From NCBI GenBank assembly GCA_964445105.1, contig CAYUJS010000011.1, positions 1 to 44,643 of the forward strand: a stretch of DNA of 44,643 bases, written 5' to 3'. The first letter of the stretch is position 1; every line of letters begins with the position of its first letter. A model generated the notes under the pieces. The model saw only the letters and a program-made list of their open reading frames with translations. It was not told the origin of the DNA and did no database searches. The position numbers and the translations under genes were made by a program. This document shows positions 16,124 to 24,169 of the stretch, piece after piece. Source of the DNA: CAWBNS01 sp964445105 (GTDB taxonomy: Bacteria > Chlamydiota > Chlamydiia > Chlamydiales > JAJFMA01).

Positions 16124-17569
16124 TTAAGGTGCCGGGCGGAAGCTTGGGTGTCGGCCATTTGTCGCCTTCGAAACCAACCAAATCATTAAAAGACTCAGGA
16201 AGAACCCAGGAACCGTACTAGGCATGACGAAGGTGGGGATATAGCCTTGAAAGAAAGGCCAAAAGACAGCTATGGTGCCGCCCAAAGCAATACCTGCGAG
16301 AGCTCCGTAAAAATTAGCGCTTTTAGAAAATAGCGCCATGAGCATAAGAGGGCCAAACGTGCACCCTAACCCGGCCCAGGAGTACTCCACTGTCTCTTGA
16401 ATGGTCGCATTGCTCGTGGTTGCGATAGTAAAAGCCAGCGCGGACATTAAAACTATGCCGCCACGAGAAATTTTTAATAGCTGCGCAGAAGAAGGTGGAG
16501 TCTTTTTGAGCATACGGTAAACATCCTCAGAAAGTACCGTTGCAGATACAAGCATTTGGGAGTCTAGTGTCGACAAATTGGCAGCGAGCAGCCCACAAAG
16601 GATAAAGCCTGCGACGAGAGGTATAAAGGTCCCCCAAACCATGTTGATGAACACTAAGTGCGCATCCTCTAGACCTTGAGGAAAGTAGCCAATGCTGACC
16701 ACGCCCACCATCGCAGCGCCAGCTAGCGCAAAAACTTGCCAGGTTACGCCGACATATTTAGACTTTTTCAAGTGCGCCGGATCATCGATACCCATAAATT
16801 TAGTAACGACATGAGGCATGCCAAAGTAGCCGACCCCCCAGCCTACAGAAAGGGCAAAAGCAGAAAAAACGGTAGAAAAAGAGTAATCTGGTAGCAACGA
16901 AAAAGAGAGCTCTCGCGCTTGAGCGGCGGCTAAAATTACTCCTGAATCCAGGCTCAGGTAGGCGAATAAAGGCACGAATAAAGCGACGCAAAGCAATAAT
17001 ACGGCCTGGAAACAGTCCGTCCAAGCGATGGTCACGTAGCCGCCTACAAAGACGTAGATGAGCATCACAGCGGTTGCAATACCGATGCCGATCTCAAATT
17101 CGATGCCAAAAATAGTTTTTAGAATGGTGCCGACAGCGCTTAACCCAGCAGACATATAGTGCGTCATGAATAGCAAAGTTAAGGCGGCTGTTAGGCCTCT
17201 TAGGATGCCAGAGCGGTCGTTAAAGCGCTTGGCGAAAAAACTGGGCAGGGTGTAGCTGTCTAACTTTTCGGTGCTTCTGCGTAAGCCTGGAGCCACAATC
17301 GTCCAGTTTAAATAATTCCCGACCACCAGACCGATAGCCAGCCAAAGCGCAGCAAAGCCTTTCAAGTAAACCAATGCTGCAAAGCCCATAAATAGCCAGG
17401 CGCTCATATCTGCTGCCTGTGCAGAAAGGGCGGTTAGCCAAAAGTTCAGGCTTCGTCCGCCCATAATATAGTCGGCTTCTGTCCGGCTGCGTCGGTGTGC
17501 CGACAGCCCGATGGCCAACAAAATCAGAAAATAAACGCCGAAGGCGATAAAAGTGTCTCGATGGTGCAT
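16124..17569 (-). CDS. putP: Sodium:proline/solute symporter, SSS family (PutP-like)
   Basis: A 481-residue membrane protein of the sodium:solute symporter family. The region around residues 33-60 has the PutP hallmark: ADYIMGGRSLNFWLTALS followed by QAADMSAWLFMG. The SWSGLG-like ETVEYSWAGLGCTFGP segment near residue 400 also matches PutP, and about thirteen hydrophobic helices are present. The likely job is Na+-driven uptake of proline, but other substrates are possible in this family. Start ATG 17569 lacks a clear ribosome site. Stands alone on the minus strand between kdsB and the chaperone locus. A motif copy sits just after its stop. Confidence 0.9.
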   Translation of the reverse strand: MHHRDTFIAFGVYFLILLAIGLSAHRRSRTEADYIMGGRSLNFWLTALSAQAADMSAWLFMGFAALVYLKGFAALWLAIGLVVGNYLNWTIVAPGLRRSTEKLDSYTLPSFFAKRFNDRSGILRGLTAALTLLFMTHYMSAGLSAVGTILKTIFGIEFEIGIGIATAVMLIYVFVGGYVTIAWTDCFQAVLLLCVALFVPLFAYLSLDSGVILAAAQARELSFSLLPDYSFSTVFSAFALSVGWGVGYFGMPHVVTKFMGIDDPAHLKKSKYVGVTWQVFALAGAAMVGVVSIGYFPQGLEDAHLVFINMVWGTFIPLVAGFILCGLLAANLSTLDSQMLVSATVLSEDVYRMLKKTPPSSAQLLKISRGGIVLMSALAFTIATTSNATIQETVEYSWAGLGCTFGPLMLMALFSKSANFYGALAGIALGGTIAVFWPFFQGYIPTFVMPSTVPGFFLSLLMIWLVSKATNGRHPSFRPAP

Positions 17570-17662
17570 GCAGATAGTATAGGGCTTTTTTCTGTTAAAG
17601 ATAAAGATTTTCTGGCGCTTTGAGTCTGGCCGAAAGCACAGCCCTAGCTCGCTGGGGCACTC

Positions 17663-18115
17663 CTAGAGCCACCCTGCGTATGTGTACCCGCTTTGCTGGT
17701 CAATGGCTTCTTTCTTCAGCTCCTCCTCAAATGCCTGGCCGAACAGATCACCAAGCCAATCGTCTGCGGGATCTGCGCGCGCATTAGAGGAGCCTTGCGG
17801 ATGGGGCCGGGTTGTATGAGAGGGGAAAGCGAATGGAGGCTGTGCCCTAGGCCATGCGAGGCTGGTGCTTGGTGGGACAGGGGCGGAGGAGGCATTATGT
17901 GAGGAAAAGAGGCGCAGAGGCATATGTCCTAAACCGCTTGAAGGTGCTGGGCCTGACCTGCACTGTTGTCCAAGGGTCGATGGTGCGCTCCTGTCTGTAG
18001 CCAGATTGGGCACCTGTGCAGTCGTTTGTCCTTCTTCTTTTGGGTTCTTCAGGTTGAACACGAACATCAGTCCTTCCGTCCCGAGCATACTGGCGCCTAG
18101 TGCTAGCATGTGCAT
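17663..18115 (-). CDS. Pro/Ser-rich hypothetical protein, possibly 3' part of a broken gene
   Basis: A 150-residue frame whose first 25 residues are hydrophobic (MLALGASMLGTEGLMFVF), followed by a Pro/Ser/Ala-rich middle and an acidic, helical end (DDWLGDLFGQAFEEELKK). There is no ribosome site before ATG 18115. The same frame stays open upstream of a TAG at 18140-18142, where GLVGLVTAM extends the hydrophobic segment. So this may be the back of a longer gene that also includes the broken frame at 18163-18447. It follows a type III chaperone gene, whose usual partners are hydrophobic translocators. Function unknown. Confidence 0.45.
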   Translation of the reverse strand: MHMLALGASMLGTEGLMFVFNLKNPKEEGQTTAQVPNLATDRSAPSTLGQQCRSGPAPSSGLGHMPLRLFSSHNASSAPVPPSTSLAWPRAQPPFAFPSHTTRPHPQGSSNARADPADDWLGDLFGQAFEEELKKEAIDQQSGYTYAGWL

Positions 18116-18162
18116 AGCGGTTACAAGCCCTACTAAGCCCTAGGCCGTAAGCTTAGCTTTAG

Positions 18163-18447
18163 CTATGCTACGAAAACCTCAACTCCTAGCGCGGTCAATG
18201 CAGCACCGGCGGCCAGTAGCGTCACCGTTTTCCAATCTAAGGCCGCCTTTACCTTTCCCAGTGCATTTTTGACCCCTTCCATCGAGATATTGCGCGAATC
18301 TATGCTTTTTGCAATTTGCTGCGAAGCGGCACCTTGGCTCACCTGTGCACTGCTTGGCCAGAGACTTTGGCCTCATGTAGGGGCGGGTATAGGCGCGCCC
18401 GGGATTTGAGGAGCTAATGGAGGCGGCGTTGCGTTTATGTTCATCAT
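18163..18447 (-). pseudogene. Hydrophobic partner gene of the chaperone, interrupted by in-frame TGA
   Basis: ATG 18447 overlaps the chaperone stop as ATGA, a coupled start. After 24 residues rich in Pro and Ala a TGA (18373-18375) interrupts the frame, which then runs on for 69 codons to TAG at 18163. The second part looks like real protein: a helical lead (SMEGVKNALGKVKAAL) and a hydrophobic segment (TVTLLAAGAALTALGVEVF). Together with the adjacent frame at 17663-18115 this could be one gene with a nonsense codon, a shift near 18170 and a TAG at 18140. The position after a LcrH/SycD-type chaperone suggests a type III translocator or secreted substrate; this is inferred from context only. 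Confidence 0.5.
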
Positions 18448-18950
18448 GCACTGTTGGCGAGTTCGGCTTTAGCCTGCTCGGCTACCTTACCAAGCTTTAT
18501 CGTTGCTTCTTCTGTGTGGCTCGCGGCATGTTCTAGAGCTTGCTCTATTACGCGCTGTGCGCATTCAGTGTTTCCCGCAGCAAGGCAGCAGCGCAGCGTT
18601 TCCAAAAAAACCTCGGTATCTGTCGGATTGAGCCCCAAAGCCATTAAGTAAGGGCCCAGCGCTTGTGCGGCGTTGCCACCAAGCCAGTCACTTCTCGCCG
18701 TGCCTAGCCAAAAGAGAGGCTCGTTAGGCAGCATTACCGTAAGAAAATAAAAAGCATCCGACGCGTCTGCGTAGCGTTTATCATCCATCAACGCTGCGGC
18801 CGCCTCGTAAAAACCGGTTATTGCCTCCGTTGAAAAACCGAATACGTCTAGGATCGATTCGCCTTTGGTTAGGGACTGCCAAAATAGCTCGGGGTTTGCC
18901 AGCGTCGCTCGCGCTTTTTCACTAATTTCAAAGATTTCTAAAGATTGCAT
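18444..18950 (-). CDS. Type III secretion chaperone, LcrH/SycD family
   Basis: A 168-residue TPR protein of the class II type III secretion chaperones (LcrH/SycD/CesD), cytoplasmic proteins that hold hydrophobic translocators before export. The family opening is visible as SLTKGESILDVFGFS followed by a YEAAAALMDDKRYADASDAF TPR unit, then LPNEPLFWLGTARSDWLGG, ALGPYLMALGLNPTDTEVF and CCLAAGNTECAQRVIEQAL, so three TPR-like repeats in the standard spacing. ATG 18950 has AGGAGAG nine bases upstream. Chlamydia has several such chaperones beside copB/copD; here the gene is outside that context. The downstream partner seems broken. Confidence 0.85.
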   Translation of the reverse strand: MQSLEIFEISEKARATLANPELFWQSLTKGESILDVFGFSTEAITGFYEAAAALMDDKRYADASDAFYFLTVMLPNEPLFWLGTARSDWLGGNAAQALGPYLMALGLNPTDTEVFLETLRCCLAAGNTECAQRVIEQALEHAASHTEEATIKLGKVAEQAKAELANSA

Positions 18951-18979
18951 AGATCACTCTCCTGAATTCTTGCAAGTAG

Positions 18980-19279
18980 CTAAGCTTTGATCCAGGGGCC
19001 CAAGCCAGGTTTTTTCATCTCGCTGGCGGCGTTTTGCTCTTTCACTTTTTTCATAAGCACCTGGTATCCGCGGGCAAAGCGCGTGCGGAAGCAAGACAAC
19101 GTTTTGTGGCACTCGTTGTGTATCTTCTGTGTATACATACTAAAAGACTCCAGTTCGCTCTGGTGTTGGCTCTTGGCGCTGTCAGTGAATATATTGGCTA
19201 ATGTATCGACTGCCCGATCAAATGCTGCATCTTCTTCCTCGGAGGCTATAGAAGAAGGTTCGTTCGGGTTTGTGCGCAT
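18980..19279 (-). CDS. Small helical hypothetical protein
   Basis: A 99-residue protein, acidic at the front and basic toward the end, predicted mostly helical (AFDRAVDTLANIFTDSAK, FARGYQVLMKKVKEQ). No signal peptide or membrane segment. ATG 19279 has GGAG five bases upstream. It heads the chaperone locus, 29 bp before the LcrH/SycD-type gene, so it may be a secreted substrate or accessory factor; I do not recognise the family. Confidence 0.6.
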   Translation of the reverse strand: MRTNPNEPSSIASEEEDAAFDRAVDTLANIFTDSAKSQHQSELESFSMYTQKIHNECHKTLSCFRTRFARGYQVLMKKVKEQNAASEMKKPGLGPWIKA

Positions 19280-19309
19280 TTTAGCTCCGCGATAACACTT
19301 TAATATATA

Positions 19310-19315
19310 ATTATA
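19310..19315 (-). promoter_or_regulatory. Candidate -10 box for the chaperone locus
   Basis: TATAAT on the minus strand, about 30 bp before the ATG at 19279, in a strongly AT-rich 80-bp gap. No good -35 box is seen at 16-18 bp. Confidence 0.35.
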
Positions 19316-19362
19316 TTTTTACATAGGCGAATTAATTAATCAATTTAATAAATATTTAGATA

Positions 19363-20328
19363 TTATCTGGCAGTAAACCACAATTGAACACCAGGTAGCT
19401 GGCTTTGAAGACGTTGTAGCCATGGCTCAGCAGCGGATACGCTTCCCCAAGCCATAGCGGCAGTGGCCAGGGCGTCTGCTGACATGCAGTCGGGAGCGAG
19501 CACACTTACGCTAGCCGCTGTGCCTGGTTGGATCTGAATGGCCTGAAGAGTTACTGGGTCGACAATATGCGTATAGGTGGCGCCGTTGCCAATGGTCCAG
19601 TTTTGTAGGTAATCCCCGCTAGTCGCCAATGAGGCACCTACTAAATCTAACTGAGCAATCGGCTCTTGCTGGCCATCGATGGAGCGAATAGCGACGCGCC
19701 AGGCACGCGCTTCAGGGTGCTGACCGACCGCGCGCATCTCGCCGCCCCATTCAACGAGTAGATTTGAGAATCCCGCAGCTTCAACGCGCAAAGCGATGAG
19801 GTCGACAGCGTGCCCTTTGGACACGCTATCCAGGTTGAGGCAGACCCCTGCGACATCTTTTACTGCCGTTTTTGTAGTTAGCTTGAGGTGCTTCCAGCCT
19901 GTTCGTAGGGCTACCTGAGCGATCTGCTCCTGGCTTGGAGCGCGCCCTTCTACTAAACTTTCCAGCCACAGTGCCCAGAGAGGCCCTATGGTTGGATCGA
20001 AGCGCCCCTCTGTTAGCTCAAACAGCTTATCGCAGCGCCGTAGAAATTCAGCCAAAGCGGGCGATAAAATAAAGGGCTGGCCTGCTGGCTGGCGATTCAG
20101 CCGCGATACCTCAGATTCTGGATTCCACTGGTTGAAGGTGCCATTGATTTCGGAAAAGGTTTCTTGGATAGTTTTTTGAACGATGGCCATCTGTGCTGCG
20201 CTGAGGCGACTACCTACAAGTACGCGGTAGGGGATCGTCATAGCTACACCTGAAAAGGTGGTTGTAAGGGATGCTTTTTGGCAGCCTGTCACAAATAAGT
20301 AGGCAAATAAACACAACCAAAGCCTCAT
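19363..20328 (-). CDS. apbE: FAD:protein FMN transferase, ApbE-like lipoprotein
   Basis: A 321-residue ApbE-family enzyme, which transfers FMN from FAD to Thr/Ser of target flavoproteins such as the NqrB and NqrC subunits of the Na+-pumping NADH dehydrogenase found in chlamydiae. It has a lipoprotein signal (LFAYLFVTGC). Family motifs are ESEVSRLNR, LDSVSKGHAVD, LVEWGGEMRAVG, LATSGDY and YTHIVDP, and the C-terminal SADALATAAMA. The start overlaps the folD stop as ATGA with AGGCGG upstream. The pairing with folD matches Chlamydia (CT078-CT077 from memory). Confidence 0.92.
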   Translation of the reverse strand: MRLWLCLFAYLFVTGCQKASLTTTFSGVAMTIPYRVLVGSRLSAAQMAIVQKTIQETFSEINGTFNQWNPESEVSRLNRQPAGQPFILSPALAEFLRRCDKLFELTEGRFDPTIGPLWALWLESLVEGRAPSQEQIAQVALRTGWKHLKLTTKTAVKDVAGVCLNLDSVSKGHAVDLIALRVEAAGFSNLLVEWGGEMRAVGQHPEARAWRVAIRSIDGQQEPIAQLDLVGASLATSGDYLQNWTIGNGATYTHIVDPVTLQAIQIQPGTAASVSVLAPDCMSADALATAAMAWGSVSAAEPWLQRLQSQLPGVQLWFTAR

Positions 20329-21188
20329 CTACCGCCTTGTTGTCGCCAGGCCTGCATGGTGTTACTCAACAACATAGCAATCGTCATCGGTCCCACCCCG
20401 CCCGGTACCGGTGTGATGGCCGGGCACCACCCCTTCACCTCGTCGAAAGCTACATCACCCACCAGCCGAAACCCTTTAGGATGCGACGGGTCTGCCAGCC
20501 GGTTTTGCCCCACATCAACCACAACGGCGCCTCGACGCAACATGCCCGCGCGGAAAAAATGCGCTTGACCAATTGCTGCCACCAGGATATCTGCTTGTCC
20601 GACAATCGATTGAATATCAGACGTTTTACTGTGGACGACTGTGACCGTTGCATCAACGCCTTTTTGTACTAGCAGCGCAGCCAACGGTTTGCCCACAATA
20701 TTGCTTCGCCCAGCGATGACCACGTGTCGTCCAGCAACGGGGATGTCGTAGCGCTGCAAAAGCACTTTAATGCCCAGGGGCGTACAAGAGATAAAGCCTC
20801 CTGGTTGACCCGAGAGTAATTTGCCGATGCTGATAGGATGAACGCCATCCACATCTTTGTCTGGAGACAAGGCGCCAGCTATGCGAAAGGGGTTGAGGTG
20901 GTTGGGTAAAGGCAGCTGAACCAAAATACCCGTAACGGTCGCATCTTCGTTGAGTTGAGCGATCAGATGCAGCAGCTCAGCTTCTGTCGTCTGGCTGGGT
21001 AGAAGGAGCTGGCGCGAAGCGATTCCTGCCCTTTCACAAGCCACCACTTTACTGCGCACATAGAGGTGAGAGGCCGGACTATCGCCCACCAGCACTGCAA
21101 CCAAGCAAGGGCGTGTAGAACTATTTTCCAGCTCTAAGCGTATTTCAGCACAGATCTTTTCGGCAACAGCCTTTCCATCAAGTAACAT
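20325..21188 (-). CDS. folD: Bifunctional methylenetetrahydrofolate dehydrogenase / cyclohydrolase
   Basis: A 287-residue enzyme that interconverts methylene-, methenyl- and formyl-tetrahydrofolate in one-carbon metabolism. Visible motifs are SHLYVRSKVVACERAGI (the catalytic Lys region), GILVQLPLP, DKDVDGVHP, the NADP-site VVIAGRSNIVGKPLAALL, and TPVPGGVGPMTIAMLL at the end. ATG 21188 (MLLDGKAVAEKI) matches the family; the frame is open further upstream to a TTG, but that part includes a copy of the dispersed motif and is unlikely to be translated. Confidence 0.95.
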   Translation of the reverse strand: MLLDGKAVAEKICAEIRLELENSSTRPCLVAVLVGDSPASHLYVRSKVVACERAGIASRQLLLPSQTTEAELLHLIAQLNEDATVTGILVQLPLPNHLNPFRIAGALSPDKDVDGVHPISIGKLLSGQPGGFISCTPLGIKVLLQRYDIPVAGRHVVIAGRSNIVGKPLAALLVQKGVDATVTVVHSKTSDIQSIVGQADILVAAIGQAHFFRAGMLRRGAVVVDVGQNRLADPSHPKGFRLVGDVAFDEVKGWCPAITPVPGGVGPMTIAMLLSNTMQAWRQQGGR

Positions 21189-21643
21189 AGCAAGCAGATT
21201 ACGAGTTAAGAGATTAAAGGCAAGTGCATTTTTAGCGGGAACTGCTGTTAGGGTGCTCGCGCGATTATCGACAATAGTCCATTTAGCCCCCTTGGCCCTT
21301 GAATGGGTACAAACCCACCTGGTCGGGGTGTCCAACATTCCGCTTTGAGGTGGTGAATCTTATTACTTGTTTTGGATGTGATATCGGAGCGTTTTTCGTG
21401 CGCTTACAGCCTCGGGCTAATTGGTATCAGTCCTTCAGGCTTGATCTTGGTTAAGGTGCAAGTGCAGAAACTAGGCTCTTAGCACAACTGCCTTTACCGC
21501 ATAATCCAGGAAACTGCTCGCATGGCGTAATTTGCGCCTGGACTGAAAAAGTCTAAAAACAACGACGGTTGGTGGTCAATTTCCTCCTTCATCCTTTATC
21601 CCTCTTCCTTTACTATGGCAACATCGATATTGGGGTTTGACCT
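21189..21643. other. Intergenic stretch between divergent folD and FliO-like genes
   Basis: No credible gene. It holds motif copy 3 (21229-21245) about 40 bp upstream of folD. I see no clear promoter for either gene and no terminator. Confidence 0.5.
21229..21245 (+). repeat. Dispersed motif, copy 3
   Basis: TTTTTAGCGGGAACTGC, one mismatch from the core. Unlike most copies, this one is in front of a gene (folD), not behind one. Confidence 0.55.
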
Positions 21644-22075
21644 ATGCGTTATCTTGTATTTTTTTGTTTGTTCTTGGCCACTTTAGCTGCGGAGGCGCCG
21701 CCGGTTGAAACAGCGGATAGCGTGCGTAGACGTAACCAGACCAGGCTATTTGAAGAGTTGAACCTGGAGGAGGACCGAGGCGCTGATTTTACAGGAGAAC
21801 TGGCTCAGCTAGGGCTCTCGCTGGGAATCATTCTGCTTGTGCTTCTGATTGTTTCGTGGCTAGTCAAGCGCCTGTTGAACAAACGCGTTGAGCAAACGAA
21901 TCTTAGCAGCGAGATTCAGGTTTTGGAGAAGCGTTACCTGAACCCGAAGGCTGCTATCTATCTTGTCAAAATAGGGAATAGAAATATTGTCGTGGGAGAG
22001 TCGCCCGCGGGCCTGGTCAACCTCGGGGAGGCGCGCGCAGACCTCTCTCAGTTTGAAAAAATTATGCAAAAATAA
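21644..22075 (+). CDS. FliO-like membrane protein
   Basis: A 143-residue protein with an N-terminal signal-like segment (YLVFFCLFLATLAAEA), a single membrane helix at about residues 53-70 (LGLSLGIILLVLLIVSWLV) with basic residues after it, and a C-terminal part (VLEKRYLNPKAAIYLVKIG, then NRNIVVGESPAGLVNLG). That layout and the closing pattern match FliO, a small helper of flagellar and related type III export. Chlamydiae have no flagella but keep several flagellar-type export genes, so this could serve such a module. It ends 6 bp from the convergent nudix gene. No strong ribosome site precedes ATG 21644. Confidence 0.65.
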   Translation: MRYLVFFCLFLATLAAEAPPVETADSVRRRNQTRLFEELNLEEDRGADFTGELAQLGLSLGIILLVLLIVSWLVKRLLNKRVEQTNLSSEIQVLEKRYLNPKAAIYLVKIGNRNIVVGESPAGLVNLGEARADLSQFEKIMQK

Positions 22076-22081
22076 GTATTT

Positions 22082-22513
22082 CTAAACGAGAGGCAGTAGT
22101 TTTTGCGCCTTGAGAAATGTCGCTCGTGCTTGGTCAAAAGTGAGCTTTATGGAGGCAGCCTCAAGCGAAAACCAGTCGATACCTTTAAGTTCAGAGGGCT
22201 GCATGGCTAGCTGACCGGCCACTTCTGCTAGGTAGTAGGTCACTGTTTTGGCCACAAGGCGGCCGTTGCGCTCAAATGCGTAGTGCTCTGTGAGGGGATT
22301 TTCACTGAGGTAGCGCAGGACGTATAGCCCGGTCTCTTCGCTCAGTTCCCTATTGGCGCAATATTTGGGGGTTTCATCTTTTTCGGGGTGTCCTTTTGGA
22401 AAGGACCAGTGCCCAGCTAGCAGCTGGACAAGCAAGATCTGCCACTTATCCTGGTGCCTGCGAAACGGAATGATGCCGTAGCAGGTTTCTCGCACTTTTT
22501 CAAATTTAGCCAC
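22082..22513 (-). CDS. Nudix hydrolase (Ap4A hydrolase type)
   Basis: A 143-residue nudix protein. The complete nudix box is present: G-x5-E-x7-REL-x-EETG-L, seen as GHPEKDE through RELSEETGL near residues 50-70. The preceding HWSFPKGH resembles bis(5'-nucleosyl)-tetraphosphatases, and the Chlamydia gene at this position has been described as an Ap4A hydrolase. I choose GTG 22513 (VAKFEKVRE), which overlaps the fabF stop by eight bases (GTGGCTAA); the frame is open further up inside fabF. Confidence 0.9.
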   Translation of the reverse strand: MAKFEKVRETCYGIIPFRRHQDKWQILLVQLLAGHWSFPKGHPEKDETPKYCANRELSEETGLYVLRYLSENPLTEHYAFERNGRLVAKTVTYYLAEVAGQLAMQPSELKGIDWFSLEAASIKLTFDQARATFLKAQKLLPLV

Positions 22514-23753
22514 CAAAGCGCCCAAAAAGCACAGTTGCGTTGTGTCCGCCAAACCCGAATGAGTTTGAAAGGCCTACATCGATTTTCACATCGGTGGCTT
22601 CGTTGGGCACTTGTAGATTCAACCCCGGTTCAGGATTCTCAAGGTTCAGCGTGCCGTGAATTTTGCCTGAGGCGATCGCCATAACGGTAGCCACAGCTTC
22701 AATGCCGCCAGCACCGCCTAGCAGGTGCCCAATAAGGGATTTTGTGGCGTTCATGTAAATATTTTCCGGCCGATCGAACACGCGCTGGATGCCGAGTACT
22801 TCTATCATATCCCCATGTGGAGTGGAGGTGGCATGGGCATTGATGTAGTTGACTCTATCTTTGGAAACTTGTGCGTCAGCCAGCGCGTTCTCAATGCAGA
22901 TGGAGACGCCCGACCCGTCGGCGCGCAGCTCGGTGATGTGATAAGCGTCGCAGCTGAGACCTCCCCCTAAGTATTCAGCCAGGATGTTTGCACCGCGGGC
23001 TAAGGCATGTTCTAGGCTTTCTAATAGGATCACGCCTGCGCCTTCGCCCATTACGAAACCGTCTCTGGCCTGGTCCCAAGGGCGAGAGGCACGCTCTGGA
23101 GCGTCGTTGCGCGTAGAAAGAGCTTTTACCGCACAGAAGCCAGCTAACCCCGCTATATTGATGGACGCTTCCACGCCACCACAGAGCATCACGTCGGCTG
23201 CGCCGCTGCGGATATGGTTGGCAGCGTTAATGATGGCATAGTTGCCAGTTGCACACGCACTGCTGATGGAGTAGTTGGGACCCATGAAGCCCGTTTCAAT
23301 GGCTACTAGACCCCCAGCCATGTTGGTGAGGGTATAGGGGATAAAGAATGGCGAAACTTTGCGCGGGCCCTTCGTGTTTAGAGAAGATAGTCCTTCATTG
23401 TAGGTGGACATCCCGCCCATGCCGGATCCGATTAACACGCCGCATTTCAAACGGTCTAGCATTTCGAGCTTATCACCGGTTAGCCCAGCCTGCTCCAGCG
23501 CTTTCTTAGCGGCGACTACCGCGTAAGCGATGAACGGATCGACGCGTCTAGCTTGCTTGCGATCCAGGTAATCTTCAGCAGAAAAATCACTGATGCTGGC
23601 GGCAAAGCGCGTGGTGTACTCTTCACAGGCGAACTGAGTAATCGAGCTTACCCCGCTGCATCCCTGCAGCAGAGCGCTGTAGAACTGGTCTACATCATTC
23701 CCAAAACATGATACAACACCTAGACCGGTGACAACAACGCGTTTTCTCGTCAT
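22506..23753 (-). CDS. fabF: 3-oxoacyl-[acyl-carrier-protein] synthase II
   Basis: A 415-residue condensing enzyme that elongates acyl-ACP with malonyl-ACP. The Cys-His-His triad is visible: nucleophile in SISSACATGN, first His in NAHATSTPHGD, second in KSLIGHLLGGAGG. The N-terminus VVVTGLGVVSCFG is typical. ATG 23753 has AAAGGAG six bases upstream. The order rsfS-fabF-nudix is that of Chlamydia (CT769-CT771 as I recall). Confidence 0.97.
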   Translation of the reverse strand: MTRKRVVVTGLGVVSCFGNDVDQFYSALLQGCSGVSSITQFACEEYTTRFAASISDFSAEDYLDRKQARRVDPFIAYAVVAAKKALEQAGLTGDKLEMLDRLKCGVLIGSGMGGMSTYNEGLSSLNTKGPRKVSPFFIPYTLTNMAGGLVAIETGFMGPNYSISSACATGNYAIINAANHIRSGAADVMLCGGVEASINIAGLAGFCAVKALSTRNDAPERASRPWDQARDGFVMGEGAGVILLESLEHALARGANILAEYLGGGLSCDAYHITELRADGSGVSICIENALADAQVSKDRVNYINAHATSTPHGDMIEVLGIQRVFDRPENIYMNATKSLIGHLLGGAGGIEAVATVMAIASGKIHGTLNLENPEPGLNLQVPNEATDVKIDVGLSNSFGFGGHNATVLFGRFGG

Positions 23754-23762
23754 GATGCTCCT

Positions 23763-24146
23763 TTAAAACCAGCCTTCTTCTTTTTGCTCAGGTAGTTTGA
23801 GGGGCACGTCGACTACTTTACCGGTTTGCCATACCTCTTCCAAAGCATATTTCTCGCGAAGGCCTGCTGTGAATAGATGAACCACTACGTCCACAAAGTC
23901 GAGCACGATCCAGTCAGCTTCTTGTAAGCCTTCGGCGTGATACGGGGCGCGCCCGTTCTCTTTCATCAGGTGGACTACATCATCGGCTAGAGCGCGCACA
24001 TGCCGGTCGACAGTGCCTTCTGCGATGATAAAATAGTCTGTCAAAGTCGAGATACCTTCTACGTCTAGCACAAGGATATTAAAGCCTTTTTTGTCTAATA
24101 TGGCTTGTGAAATACCTGTAAGTAAGGCTTGAGTTTCATTCTTCAT
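23763..24146 (-). CDS. rsfS: Ribosomal silencing factor RsfS (Iojap)
   Basis: A 127-residue protein that binds ribosomal protein uL14 and blocks joining of the subunits when nutrients are scarce. Signatures are LDVEGISTLTDYFIIAEG and the closing WIVLDFVDVVVHLFTAGLREKY region. It lies 9 bp before fabF and 23 bp after nadD; nadD-rsfS is a common bacterial pair. Confidence 0.95.
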   Translation of the reverse strand: MKNETQALLTGISQAILDKKGFNILVLDVEGISTLTDYFIIAEGTVDRHVRALADDVVHLMKENGRAPYHAEGLQEADWIVLDFVDVVVHLFTAGLREKYALEEVWQTGKVVDVPLKLPEQKEEGWF

Positions 24147-24169
24147 TTGTACACTGCTGTTAAAAGGGG

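Noticed and set aside
18179..18451. Alternative 90-residue frame (GTG start) over the chaperone's partner gene
   Set aside because: Composition (many Arg, Cys, Lys, no hydrophobic core) looks like a shadow; the other frame has a coupled ATGA start and a coherent hydrophobic segment.
21189..21338. N-terminal extension of FolD to a TTG start
   Set aside because: The family start fits ATG 21188, and the extension runs through a dispersed repeat copy.
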